From Casuarina equisetifolia (lineage: Eukaryota > Streptophyta > Magnoliopsida > Fagales > Casuarinaceae): a stretch of 64,000 nucleotides of DNA. The notes below the pieces were generated by a model. The model saw only the letters and a program-made list of their open reading frames with translations, did not search any database and was not told where the DNA came from. A program made the translations under genes and the position numbers. Of the stretch, positions 35,561 through 48,293 are shown one piece after another (position 1 is the stretch's first letter; each line of letters starts with the position of its first letter). The stretch lies in NCBI GenBank assembly GCA_028551475.1, contig CM052358.1, forward strand, positions 21,974,853-22,038,852, read 5' to 3'.

Positions 35561-36316
35561 AAGTGGTGCTTTAATAAAGATGTAAACTTTATGGTATCCC
35601 TAATAATGCAGAAAAGTCCATATAGATAGCTAACAAAGAGAAAATCCTGTTATGTCAATATCATATCCTTCAATGTGATAGCCAAGGAGGTTATCAAAAA
35701 GTTAGATTGAGAAAGACTACTCGAATATGACTATTTAGAAATATTAAGACAGTGGCACCTAAAAGTCTTGATGAACCATAAATTTTCTAAGCAAAGTGAT
35801 CAAAATTCAGTACAAAATAAATTTGGAAAGATTGCCTTTAGAAAAAGGTAACTTGAATAAACCCTAATCACACATGGGAGTGTATTGTAGGGTCACCCTT
35901 CAGACTCACGTCAATCCCAATCAGACAATGGACACTTGCGATGCTTCTTCAAGTCTGGCTTGTTCTTTTAAATGTGGGGTTTTGATAACAATGGCGTGGG
36001 GTAAGTAGGGTCCAACCTCACATAATTTGTTTTGTTATTAAATGGAAATTGTTCTCATAATCTCAAAATGTGATTAATTATGTACTTTATAGTTTTGTTT
36101 TACGATTTTTTTTTTGTCATCCATGACTTAGAATAGATCTTATATTACGTAGGAAAAAAACAAAGTATAATGGAAATTTTAGAATGTCTCATAGTTTTTA
36201 CAATATGTTGTGAAATCCCACAAATTACTCTTTTTTTTTATAAGCCAATTCTAAAGAGAGAAGAAGTTTTTTTTCCAGCCAGATATAACATATAAAATAA
36301 AAAGAGTAGATCCGTT

Positions 36317-36342
36317 CCCCCCCCCCCCCCCCCCCACCCCCC
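36317..36342 (+). repeat. Poly-C run next to a poly-A run
   Basis: C19, A, C6, then G and A13. On the minus strand this is a long G run, able to form quadruplex structures. The length may be unreliable in an assembly. Confidence 0.85.
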
Positions 36343-36360
36343 GAAAAAAAAAAAAACGTA

Positions 36361-37095
36361 TGTATTATTTAGATTTAACAATATGGTTCAAAACCCTAAA
36401 ATCATTGGTAAATTGTTACGTATCCAAAAATTGTATTTCTAAATGTGGTAAATTTCAATAAACAATCTATCTTTGCCTATTGTAAATATAGACTTTCTTC
36501 TAATGATTAATACCTAAGTGTACATTTGTGATTTGAAAAGAAAAAGGAAAAGTCAAATAAGGTGACTTTTGCCATTGATTACCTTGTATTATATTTGAAA
36601 ATCCGACTAACACAATAATAAGTAATATATTATTTTTCAAACTTTTGTGTTTCTCAAACAGAAAACTAAAGAATTAGGTACCCCTGGCAAAACCCCAGTT
36701 GCGAACCTAATTTTTAACAAGAAATAACAAATAGAAAAAATAGTAGATTTGTGCTTAGAAAAAATAAAATTATAACCTCTTATTTAGATTAAACAATATG
36801 GTTCAAAACCCCAAAAATAATTGGTGAATTATTATTTATCAAAATTTTTTTCATGATATGTAATAAATACTATTAAATAATATATTCTTACCTATTCTAC
36901 ATTAACTTTCTTCAAGTGATTGAGACCCAACTCTACCATTATGATTAAGAAACAAAAGTCAGTCCAGATAGCTTTTGGAATCAACTACCTTATAATATAA
37001 TAGAAGATCGAAAACCCAACTGATGTAATCAATTGTATAGTACTCTCAAACTCTTGTGCCTCTTAAATAAAAAACTAAAGAATCACGCAACCTTG
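36361..37095 (+). repeat. Degenerate direct duplication with ~415-bp period
   Basis: TTATTTAGATTTAACAATAT (36363) followed by GGTTCAAAACCCTAAAA reappears as TTATTTAGATTAAACAATAT followed by GGTTCAAAACCCCAAAA (36780). The likeness continues through ACCTTGTATTATATTTGAAA / ACCTTATAATATAATAGAAG to AAAACTAAAGAATTAGG / AAAACTAAAGAATCACG. No coding sequence is seen. Confidence 0.7.
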
Positions 37096-37099
37096 AGAA

Positions 37100-40000
37100 A
37101 AATAGTTGAAACAGCCAAGTAATTACATGTTGCCCACAGAAAAAAGACATCATAATGAGATTTTAGCACTATTCCTTTTCAAATTGAGAAATTAAAAAGA
37201 AGCTATTAGAAAGCTCATGAGTATATTGGTAAGATGATATGCAAACCAAATTTCTAGGTTCACCTTTTATCATCGGCTATGATTTGTTTACATTAACAAG
37301 ACTAACAATGATGATTTCAATAAATCATAACCTAGTATAAATGGCTAATAACTTTTGTTGCAACCTTTTGTCAGAAGACTGTTTTACCTAAAAAAGTGAA
37401 GGAGAAAAAGAAGCTTTAGACAACAACATTATTCAAATCCAATACCATAATGGGCCCCAAATTCTTCACATGTCAAGAAATTTCATACCAAGAATAAAGT
37501 GACCAAAAACTTCTACATCAACTGGTGGGTCCTCTCCTGATTAGACAACATAATCTCTATTTTATAGGTAGCTGCTTAACCCCCACTCAACCAAATTGTC
37601 GTTTTGCTATTTAATTAATGATCAAGATCTACAGCATTGAAAATTACGGTGTCGATCACATTTGGGAACCATGATTGGGTAGCTTGATCTTATGTGATCC
37701 TTTTTAGGGTCAACTTAAGCGTTGATTAGGGAGGACACGTGCAATAGCACCTTAAGCTTACAATTACTTTTACGGAACCTCAAAGAAAAGATTTTTGAAA
37801 AGTACATTGATTTGAGTACCACTTTCCATATCATTTTCTACTCGTAAATCCAAATGCAAATTGTCGTTTAGCTACTTAAAATTCTTCCCTGTCAACTGGA
37901 AAATACAAGCAAATAAACCGTTTATTTTTCGAAGTTTGATTAACTCCACTAAAATGACAAAGATTTACTTTTGCATCTTAGTTTTCTGCTCATTTTATGA
38001 GAGTTATGAGATTAGATTTTGCTAATACAATATTAAACGAGAAAGAATTAACTCATATATAAACAATTTGCCGTGTCAATGTACCAAAAAATTTAAACAA
38101 TTACATTTTTAATATTTTTCTGAAATTATGAATATAGAAATAAGCATCGTGACCTTTCTAAAGTTGACAATATTTCTTCAAACAAGTGCCTGCGTTTAAT
38201 TGGGTGGTTTAGATTAATCTTTTTCAGTGCCATGACTTATTTAACAATCTTATACTTTAAGAGATACCCTTGGGACGTTTATATTTGTATGGAAATAGTT
38301 TATTGGAAACCTATGCTCTAAACATGCATTTATTTGTGGAGAAGTTTATGGAGTTTTCTTTTTTAGTAAACAATGATTATATGATAATAAAAAAAAATTG
38401 AACCTTAACATTGCGTGGTTAATTATGAGTAAGAAATGGGAGGGTTTTGTTCTTAGCAAAGTGTGTTCAATTTAATATATTTCACAAGACGAAGAGACCA
38501 AAATATAGTATTACAAAAATGCTTAAGAGCCTCCGCGTGCATCAAAGGGTCCCCTCACTAGATGGCAAAAAGCTATTCCTTTTTCTTTTTTTTTTAATCT
38601 CCATTTCAAATCAAACTCCTAGCACATGTAGCACTTCGTCATTGGGCCAAAAAAAATTGTCACCGAGTTCGAGTTCTAATAAAAGACATTGTTTTTGTCC
38701 TCTTTCCATCTCCTCCAAAAGAGATGGAGATTTTATTTTATATTTATTTTATTTTATTTTATTTTATTTTATTTTATTTTATTTTATTTATACCTTTGTT
38801 TGGAGGCGAGGCAAGGTGTAGAGTCCTCTTTATCCCATGAATTAATTATTGATTGATTAAATTGATGATGCTTAAAGTTAGAGCCAACGTGTTCATATAC
38901 AGATCATGCTCCATGCACCCCGCCGTAAAGGCACCGCCACTTTTGTTGAATCATTTTTCAAGTAGTACTTATATAAAGAAATTGTACCAAACTACTATCA
39001 ACATTGTTGGTCATATTAGATGGTTAATCTGTAAGAAATCAAACTCCTTAATCTTAGTTTTTAAAGAAGTAGGCATATATTATGTTAAAAAAGATCTAAG
39101 AAATTTGGAATAGCACAAGTCATTTTTAACATGTCTATTCGTAGATCATGTGAGTTTTGAGGTTCATAGAGTACAACCCCTTACAAATCACTTTTATTAC
39201 AATTTGTGTGTAAAATTTAGACTCTAATACTAAGTGAGAATTCCTACTTTCTCTTTAAAATTGATTTTTAAAAAGGGATATAGGTATGTCATTTTAGAAA
39301 GAATTTAGATAAGATCAAGTGATGTAAGATAACTCACATTAATCTTAATGATTCCATAAGCAAATCAACATCTTTACGAAATTCTATTTAAGTATTTTCC
39401 TTTTTGGGTTTATTTACCAAAAGAAGGTCAACATTCATCCAGCATATGGCTTACACAAAATTGCCTACGTGCATCATAGTCATCTTTTTTTGTATTTTTG
39501 TTGGCCAAAATCACGTCGAAGGTGACTCATTTGGGCATTGACTATGTAATGTCCATGTTTGTGGCTTTTCCAAACACAAGATAAAAAAAAAAAAAAAAAT
39601 CAAATTCTCACTAAGCCATGGTTCATTATAACGGTTTAAGATTTAAGTTTGAGTTTAACATCTAATGTTTCTAAATTTTCCTTTATTTATTTATTAAAAA
39701 AGAGGGAGGAACAAATCAGCTTCGAACCCTTTAGATTACCTTCCACAAAAAAGGATGGGGATGAGAAAAAGAAGCATTGTTTTTGTTGAAATTTGGGAAG
39801 GTAGGCAGAAAGTATCACTGTTGGCGGTGGAATAGTCATTTCACATTGTGTGGGGGCCCCAAGCGAGAAAACCTAACTTTACTTCTAAAAGTAGAATTAT
39901 TTGATGAATTACGCATCCTTTTCCAATGTGGGATGAAGTGTGAAACACACAGCCATTTCTCCCACACTATGGGTGTTAAGATATAGTATTCAACTGCAGA

Positions 40001-40100
40001 GGACATTACTGTAAAAGAATGACCAAATCTGAGATTTCTGTTCACTGTTCAGTTCTCATTGGCTGAATCATGATGAGGGAAGAAAATGTTTCTATGTGGT
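37100..40100. other. Gene-free AT-rich DNA upstream of the bHLH gene
   Basis: No gene or RNA was recognised. A (TTTTA)n microsatellite lies at 38731-38791. The last few hundred bases (from about 39900) probably contain the bHLH promoter. Confidence 0.5.
38731..38791 (+). repeat. (TTTTA)n microsatellite
   Basis: About eleven pentanucleotide units with one variant unit near the start (TATTTA). Confidence 0.95.
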
Positions 40101-40488
40101 TTTCGCTTTCTATCTGTTCACTCTCCGGCATCACCACTACCACCACAGTCTCCACTCCCAGCAGCACAACTTTTAGGGAGACAAAGGGAGACAGATTTTA
40201 GAGAGATAAACAGAGTTGGGTTTTCTTGTTGCTCTTGTTTTTGCAGTCTGATGTTCTTTTCTTTTCTTTCTTTCTTTTTCTGCTCTCTTGCGATGACTGG
40301 TTTTGTTGTTTGAGTTATCTTCTTCAACTGGTTGGTTCAGATTCAGGAGAAGGAAACTGGGTTGCTGTTAGATTTTATTGTTGTTTGTTTATCAGGAAAA
40401 ATCCGTGGAATCTTTTTTGTTTTGCAACCAAAATGAAAAGAGTTTTGTCTTGTTGAGTCTTTTGTCTTCCTCTTCTTCCTCGGTCCCT

Positions 40489-40759
40489 ATGGCTGCTTTA
40501 ATAGCAGTGTTTTTCAGTTCATGCAGATAAACTGATATCGGTTTTAGCGTTAGATCCAGATAAATCAGCTGAAGCTTTCCCGGAAGATTTTCTTGGGGAC
40601 TACTTTATTTGAGAGAGAAAGAAGAGCCAAACTCCTTTATTGTTGGTGGCTTCTGCGGATTTTTCTTTTTCCTAAGCTTCTGATACAATCAAAAAATCCC
40701 CAATAAGAGCTTCATAAAACAAACTTTGTTCTTCAAGGCTTCAAGATTGTATGGAGTAG
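40489..40759 (+). promoter_or_regulatory. Upstream ORFs in the bHLH leader
   Basis: Two upstream ATGs precede the bHLH start. One opens a 13-codon frame (MAALIAVFFSSCR, 40489-40530). The other is a minimal two-codon frame ATG GAG TAG at 40751-40759, 26 nt before the main ATG. Both matter only if the leader includes these bases without splicing, which I cannot confirm. Confidence 0.4.
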
Positions 40760-40785
40760 AATTGAAGAAGAACAGGAAGAAGGAA

Positions 40786-42958
40786 ATGGAGTCCGATCTT
40801 CAACGACATCATCATAATGTTAACGATACTCAAGCTCAACTTCCACCGAACCCGATGAACTCCGGCTTGACGCGGTACCGATCGGCCCCAAGTTCGTATT
40901 TTGCAAGCATCATGGACACAGAATTCTGCGACCAATTCTTCAACCGGCCATCGAGCCCGGAAACAGAACAAATCTTTGCTCGGTTTATGACCAGTGGTGG
41001 CGCCGGAGGAGGCCGAAACGATGTTTTACCGGAAGTGGTTGCCAAAGAGGGTAATGCCCAGCAGTCGCAGTTTATGCAATCAATCAATAACGAAGCAGCC
41101 CGGGTTCTTCAGCAGCAGAGCAACTATAGCTCTCCTTCTCAGAGTTTTTACCAAAGTCCATCCAGGCTGCCTTTGCCGAATCAGGGTCTCACCTCAGTCG
41201 GCATGGATCAGTTGCCGCCGATGAAGACCGGTGGTGTTGGTCATAATTCCAGTCTTCTCCGGCAGAGTAGCTCGCCAGCCGGATTTTTAGCCCACCTCAA
41301 CGTTGAGAACAGTACGTACATGTTCTATTTTCCTTCTTGATGCTCTGTTCTTACTTTCTTTTTTTTTTTTTTTTCTGCAGAATTTAGTACAGATTTTTCT
41401 TTGTAAATTGAAAAGATTTTGATAGAGTTGCTTACCGAGATGACTCACAAATTTTTAGATCAAGTCGCTTAAACTACGATCTTAGATGCAAAAATGAACA
41501 GTTTCAGTTTTTTTCTTTGTTTTTTCTGCAATTTCTGGTGTGAGATCTGATGGTGACAACGAAATGGTGCTAAACAATTCTTAGCAATCGGCAGGCTATG
41601 CTGCAATCAGAGGCATCGGACAGCTTGGAGCCGGTGAGAGGAGCAAGGAAGCCAGCAGGTTGAAGAACTACTCAACAGGACCTCCTTCAGAGGTGGCAAT
41701 GAGTCCAATTGCAGAAATGGAGGACAAAAACATGATAGCAAGCAACCCAGAAACTGCAGGATTTCGCGAAGACCGTGGAGACAACTTTGTCGGAGGTTTC
41801 CCTCCGATGAGTTCTTGGGACGACGCCGCCATGCTTTCAGACAACATCACTGGTCTCAAAAGACTTATAGATGATGATGAGGAGGAGGATGAAAAGCCGC
41901 TCTCAAAAGTAAACTTATCTAATACTCAGGTACAACATATATGATTTCCGTGGTCTTTTGCTTTCTGTAATCTTCTCATTTGATTACGATTTCTGTTGTT
42001 GATCAGAACATGGAGTCTGTAGGTCGCCCTCCCTTGGCTCATCACCTGAGTTTGCCAAAAACTGCAGCCGAGATGGCCGCCATTGAAAAGTTTCTCCACC
42101 TTCAAGACTCTGTCCCTTGTAAGATTCGAGCTAAGCGTGGCTGCGCCACTCACCCACGAAGCATTGCCGAAAGGGTAATGTTTTGGTCCCATCACTTCAT
42201 TCCTTTTTGCTATAAAACGATGAGCTTTCAAGTCTGCATAATGCTAAAATTGCTTCACATGTTCCCTATGATTAGGAAACTTGTTTCTTGTAAACAAGTG
42301 CTTATAGCATGTGTATATATCTAGTAGTTAACTATGAATGTGTTTTTGAGATGAAAATTAACTTTCTTAACATAGTATCAGAGTTTAGAGTCTAGAAATT
42401 ATGCAAAAAACAGCACCATGAGATGGTCCGTTAGACTATTCTAATGAGGAAATGTATTAATGATATGAATGTTCATTTGACTAGACTACTTTAGCTTGTA
42501 AATGATGCGTTATGATATGATGTAAAGAAGTTTATTTTATTTTAAACAAAATTTAGGCAATGGAAAACGATGCACAATGTTCTAAATAGTTCTCATGTTG
42601 GATTTCAGGTGAGGAGAACCCGAATAAGTGAACGGATGAGGAAGCTCCAGGATCTTGTGCCTAACATGGACAAGGTAGAAACTTCTCTTGCCGTTGTCCC
42701 TTGTAGTTTCCCATGTCGGGACTTACAATTTTCTCTTGTTTCCTGCAGCAAACAAACACAGCAGACATGTTAGACTTAGCAGTCGAGTACATCAAAGAAC
42801 TGCAAGACCAAGTCCAGGTATATTTTCAAAACACTCTTGGATGATTACGGACCCAAATCCTTAGACAGCAACACTAACCTTCCCACCATTCGTTGTTTTC
42901 TCAGAAACTTTCGGACAACCGTGCAAGGTGTACGTGTTCGAACAAGCAGCAGCCATAA
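40786..42958 (+). CDS. bHLH transcription factor, bHLH122/bHLH130 (FBH) group
   Basis: Six coding exons, 40786-41311, 41595-41929, 42007-42174, 42609-42674, 42749-42817 and 42905-42958, join in phase to 405 aa. In Arabidopsis this group (bHLH80/81/122/128/130) includes the FBH activators of CONSTANS and the drought-responsive bHLH122. Evidence: the N-terminal motif SGLTRYRSAPSSYFASIMD, the FxxFMTSGGA region, and the bHLH domain at about 325-385 with KIRAKRGCATHPRSIAERVR, TRISERMRKLQDLVPNMDKQ, TNTADMLDLAVEYIKELQDQ and the tail CTCSNKQQP. The domain is spread over four short exons, as usual in the group. ATG 40786 is chosen because it gives the conserved MESDLQ start; the frame stays open upstream but has no earlier ATG. 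It is probably nuclear and E-box binding. The exact orthologue is not resolved. Confidence 0.94.
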
Positions 42959-45900
42959 CACAAAAAGGCCTCTGTATCGCAAATGTGGAAAGAAGATGGA
43001 AACTTAGTTTGGTTCAATTCCATCTCATCAATGGAGACGAACTGCTTGGCCTTTTGCAGTAAAAGTAGAAAAGGGTGTAGGGTGAATTGTGTGGCCATAA
43101 AAAGCTACTGATAGTTAACTGTAAGATCTAAACCTACTGATGCCATTGTAGAAAGCAAATGTGTACAGCGTATTTCTAGTTCGGGCAATGTGTTCTTAGT
43201 TTAGAACTTAACCCAACAATAAAGTTTTATCCTATAGAAGGAGACAAGGAGAGAGACAAAGACAGATTAGGCTTTAAGTCGACAGGACATTTTTCTTTCT
43301 CGGAAGAAAAAGGGGAGCCATTTATGGCTATCAATCGTTGGAAATGTTGGTTCGTGCCTTTTTGGTCGGTATTTGTTGGGAGGGTAAGTGCAACAACTAA
43401 TTATCAAAACTCAACATGATCCCCTTTTGGCACTTAATGCTCTGTGCTTCATATGCTTTCTCTTTTGCGATATGGTTTTCAGTGTTTCGAGTTGCATTCG
43501 TGTCTAACATGCTTTGATTAAGTAAGTGTTGCTTCATTCTCTTTTTCTCTTGATGGGGTTTGGCTTGTTTATCAAAGTTGGCTATTCTCTTTGTTAATGG
43601 CCTAAAAGAACCAAATCCATCTTGCTAATGTTTTTAAAATGTCCATCACTACTTCCACTGTGTCATAGAAACACTTTCAAATTAAAAATAAAAGATGTTT
43701 TTTTAATAATTCAACTTTGAGGGGGAAGATGATACTTTTAATATAAAATATAATCGTTAACATCTTCTTGTAATTTATGTTTCAAATATAAAGTATATCC
43801 CACGCTAACACTCTAGAACATTTAAAAATTTTATCTTACATGTTTGTAAAAGATATTAAAATATCTCACATTTCTTGTGATTTATTAAAATATTTTCTTC
43901 ATAAAAAATCATCTGTGTACATCAATCTAATCTTTAAGATCTTTTTATAATTTATGTTTAAGATATAAAATGTATCTCACACTAACACTTTAGAATACTT
44001 AAAAATTTGACCTTAACGTGGTTGTAAAAGGTACTAAAATATCTCACAACTCTTGTGATTTATTAAAATATTTTTTTCATAAGAAATCATTGTGTACATC
44101 TTTATGTTAATAGAATAAGTGAAATTTTAAGTAAAATTGAAAACCTTAATTTTGTGACACCTTACCAATCAATAAGTTTTCTAACATACATAATTGATGT
44201 CTCAATTACGTGAAATTTAGGATGGAAAAGAAAAGCAAAAAGACAAAGAATAGCCAATGCAAATGGAGGAAAAGGAATAGCTTGGCGAAGAAAGATGTGG
44301 TGGGCATGTAAGTGGATGCAAGTGACTAGTCACCATCCCTCGTAGCCAAGCTTTAATGGAAATTGAGTATCTGGTCATAACGTTCGTCATCATCCTCCAA
44401 AAGAGACGAAGGGCTTACGAGTGGGGACGTACACAGCTGTGCTGTGGGGTCTAGTCCAGGAACATCACTTCACAAAGTGGGCACCTCCATGGCTACATTG
44501 AGCGTCTCGGTTTTTGACAGGTGTTAACTGAAACGGCCCACTGCAAAAAGCTGTTCCTGCGAGTTTTGGAACTTTTCTCCTTTATTTTCTGCGTGTTGGG
44601 CCATGGTGTACTTAAGGATGAAGAACATGGCTGCCAACAATGATGTCGTGCCAACATTTTAGTGGTGGATGGGATAGTGGGGCACTGAAACTTGGAAGAG
44701 TTAATGATAGCATTGTTTTAGGCAAGTGCAAGACTCTAGCGTTTTTGGGCATCTTATAATTAAAGGATTGAATCACTTTTTAAACAATTAGAAGTACAAA
44801 ATTACCTACTCATTATTTGATAATGTTCTTTAGAGATCTGTGTGGGACAAGGCTCTCATATTTAATAAGCCTCATGAGAAGGGACCGATTTGAGATTTTT
44901 TTAATGGTATTGAAAGCAATTATTACTTTTTGTGTCTAACCCAATTTTAAAAATGGGTCAATTCATTATTTGTAAAGAAACTAGTTTAAATTATAGGAAA
45001 TACTAAATAAAGAGTTTCACATTGAAATTAAAATTCTTAAAATAAAGTTTAAATTAAAAAATAATCATCTAATTTATGAACTAGCTTGTCCTATGTTATT
45101 TTTTCAATAGAAATGAACTTATATTCAATTCATTTGTTTATCTCTAAGTATGGAATAACAATAAAAATTCAATTTTATGAATGATAGATATAGTGGTTGA
45201 ATTTAATTTGTAATATCAAACTAGAATGGGTGAATTTTCCCTTAAAATTGGTTGTTAAAAAAATGATATGTCTCATATATGAGAAGAATATCATATTAAG
45301 ATATAAATAATATACTATCAAATATAATTTGCATTAAGATCAGTTCAACTCCAATTTCTAATCACCACAGTAATAGCTACAATTAAAAACTCTTAATCAA
45401 AGACTCTAAAAGAATAAATTAGACCAAAGAGTTGAGAAACAAAAGATTCAAACCACAACACATCTACAGCAAAACTCAAGAAACACATGCTGCATAAAGA
45501 ACAAAGTACATTATCTTATTTGTTAATAATAATGATCATTTTACATCACTAATACCAAAGTTTCATATATTTCTCTCCCTTAATAATTAGTTGTATAAAA
45601 GGAAGTTGAATGCTTTTTGACTTGTCAATTCAATGCTCATAACTTTTTTACATTACCAATATTTTGACTTGATATGCTTTAAATATCTTCATATGCCCTT
45701 CCCTGTTAACAATAGTTTTGAACTAATTATGCATGAACTAATTCGAGAGAGTGAGTGAGTGACTTTATGCATTGAAATAAATATTTTAGTTGGAAATTAA
45801 TTTAATTAGCAGGGTTCGAGTTGTTAACATATATTATTTTGCGAAATTTGAGGAAGATGACATAAGGGACAAAAAAAAGTACCTGTATCATAGCTATTCT

Positions 45901-46156
45901 GAGATGGAAACTTCGGCATTTTGAATTTTTTGTAATGTCTTAAAATAAGGATGGAAAGCCAGCAGGCTTTGGTGTGGGCAACGTTCACCTTCCATTTTTT
46001 GTGCGTTCCCTCTCAAATCTCGCTTCAAAAAATTTGAATACTAAGACAACGGCCTCGTTCGCCGAAACCCACCTTTCGAATTCTACGAGGCAATCCTGGC
46101 TTCGATCACGCTCCTGATCCCTCTCCTTCTCGCTATCCATCTCTTGATTTCACGCC
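42959..46156. other. Intergenic DNA between the bHLH and coiled-coil genes
   Basis: The bHLH 3' UTR occupies the first few hundred bases. The rest is AT-rich with a diverged tandem duplication (see 43736-44110) and no recognised gene. The last ~150 bp before 46157 are richer in GC and CT, as in a leader. Confidence 0.5.
43736..44110 (+). repeat. Tandem duplication, two copies of ~185 bp
   Basis: TTTATGTTTCAAATATAAAG (43777) and TTTATGTTTAAGATATAAAA (43962) start matching stretches that continue through CACGCTAACACTCTAGAACA / CACACTAACACTTTAGAATA, AATATCTCACA and TTGTGATTTATTAAAATATT. I judge identity at roughly 80% by eye. No coding sequence is seen. Confidence 0.75.
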
Positions 46157-48293
46157 ATGGAACAGGAACATTCCGGCGGGAATCGTGCCTTCGGGGGCGC
46201 GGCTCCAGCGGCTTTTCCTCCGGCTTGGGTCTCGCTCTCGCCGTTCTCTTCGCCGTCCTCGCGCCGGCTCTCCTGCGGAGGCCTCGCACAGCCCGGTCCT
46301 GCCTCGCGGAAGCGGCTGGCGTGGGTGTCCCTACAGGGGAGGCTCGTCGACGCCGAAGAGGCGAGCTCCGCGAGGGCCATTGGTGGTGGCTTGAGCGTCG
46401 ACGAGGCCGCGGCTTGGGAGATGTTCAGCCCGATCCAGAGGTTCCTCATTGTGGCGGTGATCGGAGTCGCCGTTGCGGAGTCGAAGAAGAACCGGCTTAT
46501 TTGGCAGCTCACGAAATCCGTGGAGCTTAGGGTTAGTAATTACGGTTTCTAATCTCTCATAATGATGAATTTATGGCATTGATTCGTTTACATTGTCGCT
46601 TGTGTTCTTTTCTTTAAAAAACCATTTAATCAGAAGATTAGATTCTTCTCGGTCAAGATTGATACAAATTTTGCCTAATTTTTCCATTCCTTCTCGATCC
46701 ATGGTTTGAGCTTTGGGGTGCATATTTATCTCCAGGATCAGGTGCTATCAAGCATGCAACAGAAGCTTGACAGTCTCTGCGAGCAGGTGAACAATATTAG
46801 GGACCACTCAGGTGCCAGGACTGAAACGGCCTTTACCAAGAATGCAGAGTCGTTGAGCAATGAAGCTTTTGGTTCTGATAAGATATCATTCGTTGATTGT
46901 GGTTGTTGGCTTTGTGATCAGCATCGGGTCCTGCATAATGGCCCGCCGGTAATGATCGAGTTCTTTCAATTTGTGTAATTACCATTAGTCCGCTACAGTT
47001 TGCATTTCCTTATTGATCTTCTAGAGTTTGGTTTCAGGCTAGCTCCGTTACGAAAGCCTCCATGGGGGACGAGGTGCTCCATTATAAATTGCCTTTCTCA
47101 AATGAAGCTGAACAAGAGGAGCGCCGCATGTCTGATTTGTCTGACTGGGCTTCAAGTGTCACATCTTTTGATACCCCGGTAAGGGAGGTTAAAAAGCATT
47201 ATTCCCAGTTTGAAGTTTGGATTTACCTGTTAAAAATAACTTCAAATTTATACGAGTTAACCTTGAGACTTATTATGAGTTTATAAATGCATACTAGATT
47301 TTCCAAAATCAAATTTGTAGGCTTCTATCAGTATGCTTCGATTGTGAATAAACAAGAGCTGTTTATTGAGGGTGCATTTTTCTCAGATGAGTACCTTAGG
47401 AACAGAACAGGAAATTTACAACCTGAGGAAAGACTGTGAGGAGAAAGAGACCACCATAAAGGAGCTAGCCACTCTGCTCCAATCATCTGATCTTGCTGGT
47501 TCAAAGGTAATGTTGCTGTTACATTCCCCTAGCTTCTGTCCTTCCCAAGATTTCTTCTTTAATTCCTCTATATCCCCTGTAACAGAGAATTGCAGAGTTG
47601 GAGGACATTATACGCAGGAAGAACAACATAATTACAAGACTAAAGAAGGACATGGTTGTCCTAGAACAGAAGGTAAGAAGCGGGTGGCAGGAATCTGGTA
47701 GTTAATTGAAGGAAAGTAAAAGAAGTGCTTGCAGTCTTCCTTAATTCCCTCTTAACAGATCCCTTTCATGGTTTTTGTAGCGTGAAAGAATTTCAGTCTT
47801 CATGTTTTGCATTTGTAACTAAGCGTACAATTAAATGCAGGTGCTGCACTACACTAGGCTTCGGAGATCCTCCTTCCCTTCCTTGGACTTAGACTCCAAC
47901 AGTGAGCAACGTCCATACATGACGGAAAATCTCCTGTACGATTTGGATAGTACTACCAGCCCTTCATCTTCTGATTCAGACTCCCCTGCCTATCGAGCAC
48001 AGGCTCCTGTTGCTAAAACTGCAGCACTTTCAGTCAAGGGTAGCCAACCTTCTTCCCCGAGACATCAGGCGCCAGGGCCAGCAAAACCCTCAGGTTCTTT
48101 TGGGAAACTGACGGATCGAAACGCAAAACCTCAACCAGTAACTCCACTTAAAGAAATATCTGCAAACAGGAAACCGGATACAATTTCTTCTTTGGGGCAA
48201 AAGCAGCTAGCCGTTGGAGATTCTTCAAGAAAGAGTAGAAGGCGAAGTGTACCTGGGCCCAAGGATGCAACAACCCCAAAAAGATGGGTTTAG
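46157..48293 (+). CDS. Unrecognised coiled-coil protein with hydrophobic segment and Cys/His cluster
   Basis: Six exons, 46157-46531, 46736-46948, 47038-47178, 47387-47506, 47586-47672 and 47841-48293, join with every intron in phase 0 to 462 aa. I do not recognise the family. Visible parts: an Ala/Pro/Ser/Arg-rich N-terminus; a short hydrophobic segment at about 96-107 (FLIVAVIGVAVA) followed by KK, a possible membrane anchor; a Cys/His cluster Cys180, Cys182, Cys185, His188 (DCGCWLCDQHR), perhaps metal binding; and a coiled coil across exons 4-5 (about 245-315, EQEIYNLRKDCEEKETTIKE and RIAELEDIIRRKNNIITRLK). The C-terminus is a Ser/Pro-rich disordered tail with basic stretches (KSRRRSVPG) ending TPKRWV. 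The first exon is GC-rich, unlike its surroundings. The consistent open phase over six exons supports a real gene. The function is not inferred. Confidence 0.82.

Noticed and set aside
40726..40785. Upstream extension of the bHLH protein by 20 residues
   Set aside because: It would begin at TTG. The conserved start MESDLQ uses ATG 40786.
46083..46530. Several overlapping open frames on both strands in the coiled-coil gene's first exon
   Set aside because: They are shadows caused by the GC-rich exon. Only the frame that splices in phase to five further exons was kept.
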